From Aquirufa sp. (GTDB taxonomy: Bacteria > Bacteroidota > Bacteroidia > Cytophagales > Spirosomataceae), in assembly GCA_030833145.1 (NCBI GenBank), contig JAURHT010000011.1:1-28166 (forward strand): a stretch of DNA of 28,166 bases, in the 5' to 3' direction. This document shows positions 22,673-28,166 of the stretch, in pieces (within the stretch, counting starts at the first letter, position 1; each line of letters begins with the position of its first letter). The position numbers were made by a program, and so were the translations under genes. The notes beneath the pieces were generated by a model, which worked only from the letters and a program-made list of their open reading frames with translations, was not told the DNA's origin and did no database searches.

Positions 22673-23773
22673 CTACCCAAGTAGCTCTTTAAAATTCACC
22701 TCCTTAAAAAACACATAAATCAACGCCGCAAAAACCCCCACAAACATAAACCCGATCGTAATCAAACTACGCTTAGGACCATCTTTCTGAACTGCCACCT
22801 GTGCCGGTTCCAACACTTTAAATACCGGTGTTTCGCGGTGCAATTTCACCTTAGCCTCTTCGTATTGTCCACTGATAGTCGTGTACAAATTATAGGCCAT
22901 GTCTACCTCGTATTGTAATTTCTTCTCGCGGTCTTTCGCCACATTCAAGAACAAGTTCATGTTTTGATCGCGGTAAGCACTTAACGTAAATAAGGCTTGG
23001 TCGTAGCGCGCACGGGATTCCTTCAGGCGATTTTCTAAGAAGGACAATTCTTGTCTAGCCTTCTGCGTACGGTAATCCGTTACATACTTCGTTAAGTAGT
23101 GCTGAATTAAGGAGGTAATATTCGCGGCAGCCACCGCATTAGTCAGTTTCGTAGTCAAAGAAATGACACCCGATTTCTTATCGATTTCCAAAACAACAGA
23201 AGCTCTTAGCTTTTTAATAGCCGCCTGTTCTTTCTTATTTAACTTCATTAAATCAGCAGAAAGAGCTGAGGAAGGCACCTTATCTAATTTTACATCTGAA
23301 ACTACATCCTCCTCAGACGGATCTCCGCCTAAATCCAATGGCGCCGTATCTTGTTTCTCAGATAAGAAGTCCAACACCGTTTGCCATTTCTTGTGCTTTG
23401 TGCTGTAAATCTTTGCCTTTAATACTTCTTGTAACAAAGGAGCACTCTGAACAATGTTAGGGTATAAATCTGGACGAATCGCCTCCGCGCTAGATGAACT
23501 TCCACCTAAATCCACACCGGCTAATCCGGCTAAAGATTTCAATCCTCCCATTCCTCCAGCACCACCGGATTTAGAATCCAATTCTGGTAAAAGCTTCGCG
23601 TTAGAGCTATACTCGTTAGGCTGTGTCAAGGAATAAATAGCGCCTAAAGCCGCGAATAATACTGCACAAGTAGCAATTAATATCCGATAAGACTTGAGCG
23701 TACGGAAAATCTCACCAAAATTGATCGAAATCTCCCCGTTATCTTCTATTTGATTATTTTCTATTGTAGACAT
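22673..23773 (-). CDS. Wzz-type chain length determinant, second copy
   Basis: The 366-residue protein has a first membrane helix at about 31-49 (ILIATCAVLFAALGAIYSL), a strand EYSSNAKLLPELDSKSGG followed by a Gly-rich loop (GGAGGMGGLKSLAGLAGVDL), coiled-coil-prone periplasmic helices (ELSFLENRLKESRARYDQAL) and a terminal helix at about 335-357 after FKVLEPAQVAVQKDGPKRS. There is no kinase domain. Compared with the 13150 copy it is the more canonical Wzz/GNVR form, keeping the long helices. It follows the second Wza by 12 bp and likely forms an export and length-control pair with it. Confidence 0.9.
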   Translation of the reverse strand: MSTIENNQIEDNGEISINFGEIFRTLKSYRILIATCAVLFAALGAIYSLTQPNEYSSNAKLLPELDSKSGGAGGMGGLKSLAGLAGVDLGGSSSSAEAIRPDLYPNIVQSAPLLQEVLKAKIYSTKHKKWQTVLDFLSEKQDTAPLDLGGDPSEEDVVSDVKLDKVPSSALSADLMKLNKKEQAAIKKLRASVVLEIDKKSGVISLTTKLTNAVAAANITSLIQHYLTKYVTDYRTQKARQELSFLENRLKESRARYDQALFTLSAYRDQNMNLFLNVAKDREKKLQYEVDMAYNLYTTISGQYEEAKVKLHRETPVFKVLEPAQVAVQKDGPKRSLITIGFMFVGVFAALIYVFFKEVNFKELLG

Positions 23774-23785
23774 GGAAAGGAGAGA

Positions 23786-26179
23786 TTAAAGTTTGCTAAT
23801 TAACGTAGTTAATGTCAACGCCAGCGATACGAGTGCTGAAGTTAAACCCATCACTTCCGCAGTGGTCAGTCCCTTCTTCATATTCGTAGGGAATTCAGGA
23901 ACAACAATCTCTGAACCTGGTAGCACCTTCGGGTTAATCTTAAAGAATAAGAATCGTCTTCTTTTCGTAGAGATCCCATTAGGAGCTTTCACGTAGACAT
24001 TTTTCTTATCTGCATATTCGGTGTAACCACCTGCGCCGTCTAAATAGTCCTGCAGGCTATATCCTTCCACGAAAGCAATAGCGATCGGGTTTTGAACACC
24101 ACCAGATAATTTAACCGTTTCTAAAACGCGTGGGATGACCAAACGGTCATTTTCCATGAGTAATAGGTTGTTTTTCGATTCTGGGTTTCTTAAGATTTCC
24201 GAAAGTTTTACACCCACTACAGTCGAGTCACGGTATAAGATGGCCCCATCTAAATAACCTTCCGGCTTTAGCCCACCCGCCTCAAAAATTAAATCAGCTA
24301 TTTTTTGATCGTCTTTAGGTATGGCATAACGACCTGGGAAGTTCACCATCCCCTCAATGGTCACCCCTCTCTGTACCTCGTAATTAGGAGAACGTCGAAT
24401 GGAGATAATGTCAAATGGTTTCAGTTCATATTGACTTCCTTCGTTGCTGATATTTAAGCTACCATCGATATCAAAAGTCTTCACCTGGATTTTCTCCTTC
24501 GTTGCATCATCATTTCCATGCGTAATTACACGACGGGATAATTCAATTTTAGCATAACTAGCTGCTTCTTTAAAGCCTTTGGCTATTAGAATGATATCGG
24601 CCACTTTCATTCCTGCACGGAATTCGAAAATACCTGGTTTATTCACTTCACCGTAGATACTTACCTTCTGGTATTCACGCAATGAATCTAGCGAATAAAC
24701 CGTTAAGGAATCCTCCCGGTGCAACGCGATATCTGCTAACTCCCCTCTCAATACCTTACCTAAGTCAAAAGAAATCATTTCCGGATCATAGTTTTCTTTC
24801 CTACGAGAAATGGTCGCACGATTTAAGAAGGCATTTTCACGAGGTCCTTCCGCGCGTTTAATCAATTCTTTTACAGTTGTCAAACCATTTTCAATGGCAA
24901 AAACACCCGGTCTAAATACCGCCCCACTTACCGTTACGCGGTTTTCGTAACGTTCGATGATTTTCCCCACGGAAATCGAATCGCCATTTTGAGGTTGGAA
25001 AGTCGCTACCTCATCTTGTGTGATGTTTAATAATTTCAACTCACGCGAAGTATTTCTACGAACAGTAAGCGAATAGGTATAGGCCTTATCAGTAAAGCCT
25101 CCCGCATAGCGAAGGATGTCTTTTAATGTCTCTCCTTTTACGGCCTCGAAAACCATAGGGCGTCTTACTTCCCCGGCTAATTCTACGTGAGAATCAAAAT
25201 CACCTACGCGGATGATGTCTTGGTCTTTTAATTGGATGTTATCTTTTTGATCCGCTTTTAATAAGAAATCGTATAAGTCCAAGGTGCGAACCACTTTGTT
25301 GTTTCTAATCACACGAATGCTACGATAGGATCCATTTTCGTTAGGGCCGCCCGCTAAATACAAGGCATTAAATACGGTTGCCAAAGATGAGATGGTATAT
25401 GAACCCGGATTCTCTACTTCACCCACTAGGGTTACTTTTATGCTGCGCACATTTCCTAAAGTAATGATCGCAGACGATCCACTTCCGGGGCGATTCAATC
25501 CTTGGTATAATTGTCTCAAACGACTAACAATGCGTGCAGAGGCTGCTTCCACTGTTAATCCATTCACATAAATTGGGCTCAGGTTTAGAATCTTAACAGT
25601 ACCTTCAGGACTCACAGTAACTGTGTAATTGTCCATCACTTCGCCAAAGATGTCAATATTTAACTCGTCATCTGGCCCTAGCGTATAGTTCACAGGAGTG
25701 GCGATACGTAAATCTGGCTCGAAGTTTAATTTCTTGTTATTGAACAGGTTTGCACCATAAATCTTTTTCTTATGCAAAAGAGTAGAATCAACCATTTCTT
25801 CCTCCATCGCAACCTCTTCCGTATCTTCTTCTTCTTCTGAATTGACCCCCTTTTTTGATTTTTTCGTGCTCAATTTGCCCGAAACCGTTCTTTTGGAAGA
25901 AGTTTTCGATTTCGACGTCGACGTTTTCTCCTTTGTTTTCGTATCCCCTATCTGCGTTAAACGGCTACGCATTTTAGCTATATCAGCTGAAGTATAACCC
26001 TGTGCTTTTGCCGCTTTTTCTAATTGTGCTTCGGTCATACCGCTGGATTGGGCACGTTCGAAGAAGGTTGAAATTTCTTCATCACTAAGATCTTCTACTT
26101 TACGTTTTGCCTGTGAGAAGGCCGCATGAACAAGTAAAATAAAGGAAAGGGTCAAAAGAATTCGACTGAATAATTTCAT
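23786..26179 (-). CDS. Wza-like multi-SLBB polysaccharide export protein, second copy
   Basis: The 797-residue protein has a signal peptide (MKLFSRILLTLSFILLVHAA, cleavage near FSQ), no lipobox cysteine, a short helical domain LSDEEISTFFERAQSSGMTE (31-50), a Lys/Ser/Thr-rich linker (about 81-110) followed by an acidic one (about 114-129), then the Poly_export domain (TPVNYTLGPDDELNIDIFGE, 161-180) and several SLBB repeats marked by VTLVGEVENPGSYTI, VSGAVFRPGVFAIENG, VSIYGEVNKPGIFEF and VTIEGMVNFPGRYAI. A hydrophobic C-terminus follows. It should form the outer-membrane export channel with Wzz2. The charged linker is absent from the 14181 copy. Confidence 0.92.
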   Translation of the reverse strand: MKLFSRILLTLSFILLVHAAFSQAKRKVEDLSDEEISTFFERAQSSGMTEAQLEKAAKAQGYTSADIAKMRSRLTQIGDTKTKEKTSTSKSKTSSKRTVSGKLSTKKSKKGVNSEEEEDTEEVAMEEEMVDSTLLHKKKIYGANLFNNKKLNFEPDLRIATPVNYTLGPDDELNIDIFGEVMDNYTVTVSPEGTVKILNLSPIYVNGLTVEAASARIVSRLRQLYQGLNRPGSGSSAIITLGNVRSIKVTLVGEVENPGSYTISSLATVFNALYLAGGPNENGSYRSIRVIRNNKVVRTLDLYDFLLKADQKDNIQLKDQDIIRVGDFDSHVELAGEVRRPMVFEAVKGETLKDILRYAGGFTDKAYTYSLTVRRNTSRELKLLNITQDEVATFQPQNGDSISVGKIIERYENRVTVSGAVFRPGVFAIENGLTTVKELIKRAEGPRENAFLNRATISRRKENYDPEMISFDLGKVLRGELADIALHREDSLTVYSLDSLREYQKVSIYGEVNKPGIFEFRAGMKVADIILIAKGFKEAASYAKIELSRRVITHGNDDATKEKIQVKTFDIDGSLNISNEGSQYELKPFDIISIRRSPNYEVQRGVTIEGMVNFPGRYAIPKDDQKIADLIFEAGGLKPEGYLDGAILYRDSTVVGVKLSEILRNPESKNNLLLMENDRLVIPRVLETVKLSGGVQNPIAIAFVEGYSLQDYLDGAGGYTEYADKKNVYVKAPNGISTKRRRFLFFKINPKVLPGSEIVVPEFPTNMKKGLTTAEVMGLTSALVSLALTLTTLISKL

Positions 26180-26210
26180 ACTGAAGTATTATGGTACGTA
26201 TATAGTTAAG

Positions 26211-26218
26211 CAAATTTA
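26211..26218 (-). promoter_or_regulatory. Putative -7 promoter box TAAATTTG for the Wza2-Wzz2 operon
   Basis: On the minus strand TAAATTTG matches TAnnTTTG and lies 31 nt before the ATG at 26179, giving a leader of ordinary length. A TTG is 14 nt upstream rather than the preferred 19 nt, so the -33 element is uncertain. Confidence 0.4.
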
Positions 26219-26306
26219 ACTAAAATTTGGGACAAGCGAAGATTTAGCCTTAACGATCAACTGATTTTTATTTAATGGTAATCTGTAAGCCCCCCAACAA
26301 CAAAAA

Positions 26307-26328
26307 AAGCCCGCCATCCAGCGAGCTT
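26307..26328 (-). terminator. Hairpin terminator downstream of the sugar transferase (third copy of the stem)
   Basis: AAGC-C-CGC (26307-26314) pairs with GCG-A-GCTT (26321-26328) around the loop CATCCA, with one C-A mismatch, and an A-tract on the left gives a T-run on the minus strand. The sequence is nearly the same as the stems in repeats A and B, although the rest of the 86-bp unit is not conserved here. Confidence 0.6.
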
Positions 26329-26352
26329 AATTCTATTCAAAAGAAATATTAT

Positions 26353-26961
26353 TCACCCCTCACTCCCCCTAAACTCCTCCATAGTCGCATGACCATCAGC
26401 ACTAATTCCTTTCCGCTGAACAACATTCAAAAAAGTCATCCACAAGATTTTGAAATCCAATGAGAATGAAATATTCTCAACATATTCTACGTCAAGCTTA
26501 AATTTCTCTTCCCAGCTTAAAGCATTTCGGCCATTAACTTGAGCCCAGCCTGTGATACCAGGTCTTACATTATGACGTCTTGTTTGTTCAGGGGTATATC
26601 GTGTTAAATATTGTGTAAGTAACGGCCTTGGGCCAACTAAACTCATATCCCCCTTTATTACATTAATTAATTGAAGTAATTCATCAATTGAAAATCCTCT
26701 TACGATTTTACCTATTGGAGTCAGTCTAACTTCATCCGGAAGTAGATTCCCGTTAACATCTTTCCCATCATGCATTGTCTTAAACTTTAATATCGTAAAT
26801 GGTGTACTTTGATAGCCTGGTCTTATTTGAAAAAACAAAGCATCCCCTTTATTAACGATTAATAATAGAATAAAACAAATTATTATAATGGGCGAAAATA
26901 TGACCAATAGAATTAATGCTATTATAAAATCAATTATCCGTTTAATATATTTTTTGTACAT
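26353..26961 (-). CDS. PglC-like sugar transferase (second priming phosphoglycosyl transferase)
   Basis: This 202-residue enzyme is the minimal monotopic phosphoglycosyltransferase: an N-terminal membrane helix ([19 protein letters not shown], 9-27), FFQIRPGYQ (43-51), LKFKTMHD (58-65), the catalytic-type IDEL (92-95), [10 protein letters not shown] (106-115) and [12 protein letters not shown] (135-146). It is predicted to attach a diacetylated amino sugar phosphate, such as a bacillosamine type, to undecaprenyl phosphate. It shares one base with the aminotransferase gene before it, which would fit that substrate. With the enzyme at 510 it makes two different priming activities in the window. 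Confidence 0.92.
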   Translation of the reverse strand: MYKKYIKRIIDFIIALILLVIFSPIIIICFILLLIVNKGDALFFQIRPGYQSTPFTILKFKTMHDGKDVNGNLLPDEVRLTPIGKIVRGFSIDELLQLINVIKGDMSLVGPRPLLTQYLTRYTPEQTRRHNVRPGITGWAQVNGRNALSWEEKFKLDVEYVENISFSLDFKILWMTFLNVVQRKGISADGHATMEEFRGSEG

Positions 26962-27992
26962 TATTTGTTTTGGTATTTTTCAAAAACAAGGTCTAAGCTT
27001 TCAAAGATTCGGTCAAACTCCTCTTTAGTCAAATTTGAACCACTTGGTAAGCAAAGGCCATCTTCAAATAATTTGTCTGACACTCCATTAAGGTAAGCCT
27101 TGGAATCTGCAAAAATTGGCTGCTGATGCATTGGTTTCCAAAGTGGCCTTGATTCAATATTCTCTTCTTCCAATGAAAGTCTAATAATTTCACGCGTCAA
27201 TCCATTATTTAATGCTGGATCGACTAAAATACACGTTAACCAACGATTAGAGTAATATCCTGAAGGAGCTTCTTGAAATTTGATTGTAAATCCAGCATTA
27301 TTTTGCTTTGAAAAATATTTTTTATACCTCTCAAAATTGTTTCTCCTTGCTTCAACTCGATCATTTAAGACTTCTAATTGTCCTCTTCCGATTCCTGCTA
27401 AAACATTCGACATCCTGTAATTATAACCAATATGAGAATGCTGGTAATGAGGAGCTGAGTCTCTTGCTTGAGTAGCAAGGAAACGTGCCTTTTCAATCAT
27501 TTCCGCATTTTCAGACAATAATGCTCCCCCGCCTGATGTTGTAATAATTTTATTCCCATTGAAACTTAACACACCAAACTCACCAAAACTTCCACAAGGT
27601 TTATTATCTATATTAGAGCCTAATGCCTCTGCAGCATCTTCAATTACAGGAACACCATACTCATTCGCAATTGAAAGTATTTCATCCATTTTCGCAGGCA
27701 TCCCATATAAATGAACAGGAATGATAGCCTTTGGCATTTTCCCATTGTGTTTGGCTTCTTCCAATGCAGTTCTTAACATTACAGGATCCATATTCCAAGT
27801 ATCAATTTCGGAATCTATAAATATAGGAATGGCACCTTGATAGGCAATTGGATTAGCTGAGGCAGAAAAAGTAATAGATTGACAAAAAACTGTATCACCA
27901 GCTTTTACACCCAATAGAATCAAAGCTAAATGAATTGCAGAGGTCCCAGATGATAACGCAGCAGCATGCATTGTTTGAGTTTGAACTTGCAA
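26961..27992 (-). CDS. DegT/DnrJ/EryC1-type sugar aminotransferase, 5'-truncated
   Basis: The frame encodes a PLP-dependent nucleotide-sugar aminotransferase: [13 protein letters not shown] (12-24), the PLP-binding [11 protein letters not shown] (116-126), the lysine loop [14 protein letters not shown] (143-156, catalytic K148), [12 protein letters not shown] and a C-terminal RPLWKPMH block. These enzymes make amino sugars for capsule or N-glycan precursors (PglE-like). The position given as start (27992) is a TTG that codes Leu within a conserved region; similarity extends upstream to [14 protein letters not shown] (28032-27990) before an in-frame TAG at 28037-28035. About 25-30 usual N-terminal residues and the natural start codon are missing, so it may be a pseudogene or a broken gene at an assembly or recombination joint. 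Confidence 0.8.
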   Translation of the reverse strand: MQVQTQTMHAAALSSGTSAIHLALILLGVKAGDTVFCQSITFSASANPIAYQGAIPIFIDSEIDTWNMDPVMLRTALEEAKHNGKMPKAIIPVHLYGMPAKMDEILSIANEYGVPVIEDAAEALGSNIDNKPCGSFGEFGVLSFNGNKIITTSGGGALLSENAEMIEKARFLATQARDSAPHYQHSHIGYNYRMSNVLAGIGRGQLEVLNDRVEARRNNFERYKKYFSKQNNAGFTIKFQEAPSGYYSNRWLTCILVDPALNNGLTREIIRLSLEEENIESRPLWKPMHQQPIFADSKAYLNGVSDKLFEDGLCLPSGSNLTKEEFDRIFESLDLVFEKYQNK

Positions 27993-28037
27993 ACCTTGTT
28001 CAAATGCATTTACATGAGGACCTAATGGACCACACTA

Positions 28038-28166
28038 ATTATTGGGTATTTATCTATTGATTATCAGATGGTTAAGTTTCAATTGCGCACCAAATTACGC
28101 ACCAAGTAAATAACTGATAGTCAAACAAAAATTAAAATTATTCTAATTTTCTATGCTATAAATAGA
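28038..28166. other. Non-coding sequence beyond the aminotransferase break
   Basis: No gene or aminotransferase similarity continues here. The sequence is A/T-rich and contains the paired motif GCGCACCAAATTACGCACCA (28085-28104), two close copies of CGCACCAA, and the words GATTATCAG and ACTGATAGTC, which recall the ATCAG/CTGAT words of the 86-bp repeats. It runs to the window edge. Confidence 0.4.

Noticed and set aside
28085..28104. Attachment site of a tyrosine recombinase at the doubled GCACC motif
   Set aside because: No integrase gene or tRNA is in the window; the doubled motif alone is too little evidence.

Overview
The window is a surface-polysaccharide (capsule or exopolysaccharide) locus from a member of the Bacteroidota, probably a Cytophagales-type bacterium. 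This is inferred from TAnnTTTG-type -7 promoter boxes, weak or absent Shine-Dalgarno sequences, the Bacteroidota style of long multi-SLBB Wza exporters, stand-alone Wzz proteins and Wzi-like outer-membrane proteins. No rRNA, tRNA, CRISPR array or transposase is visible.

Layout from left to right: (1) 1-7072, assembly module: a partial Wzi-like gene (-), a WcaJ-type priming glycosylphosphotransferase (+), then a minus-strand operon of two Wzi-like proteins, an O-antigen ligase/polymerase and a WecB/TagA-type glycosyltransferase. (2) 7135-8613, an AbiE-type (type IV) toxin-antitoxin pair with a perfect 15-bp inverted-repeat operator; its toxin gene overlaps a GT2 glycosyltransferase by 4 bp. 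(3) 16613-9471 (-), a tightly overlapped operon: Wza, Wzz, GT9-like, GT25, DUF707-like, Wzx flippase. (4) 16805-19649 (+), a three-gene coupled unit: a 49-residue DPGAGS membrane peptide, a two-domain protein (kinase-like loop plus methyltransferase) and a membrane sulfatase-fold enzyme. (5) 19659-22488, an A/T-rich island with an HTH regulator plus small partner under an inverted-repeat operator, the 3' end of a dead AbiEii toxin gene, and a second intact AbiE pair (DUF6088 + AbiEii), with 86-bp direct repeats on both sides. (6) 22503-26218 (-), a second Wza-Wzz operon whose 3' region holds a regular array of small hairpins with co-varying stems, followed by a terminator. (7) 26307-28166, a PglC-like sugar transferase and a DegT-type aminotransferase that has lost its N-terminus at a sequence junction near 28035.

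Together the genes cover lipid-linked priming, sugar addition, flipping, polymerisation, chain-length control and export. No BY-kinase partner for either Wzz and no acetyltransferase for the DegT/PglC pair is inside the window. The notable features are the repeated placing of AbiE modules within the capsule genes, the bracketing direct repeats with a toxin-gene relic, the hairpin array, and the coupled small-peptide/kinase-like-methyltransferase/sulfatase operon.
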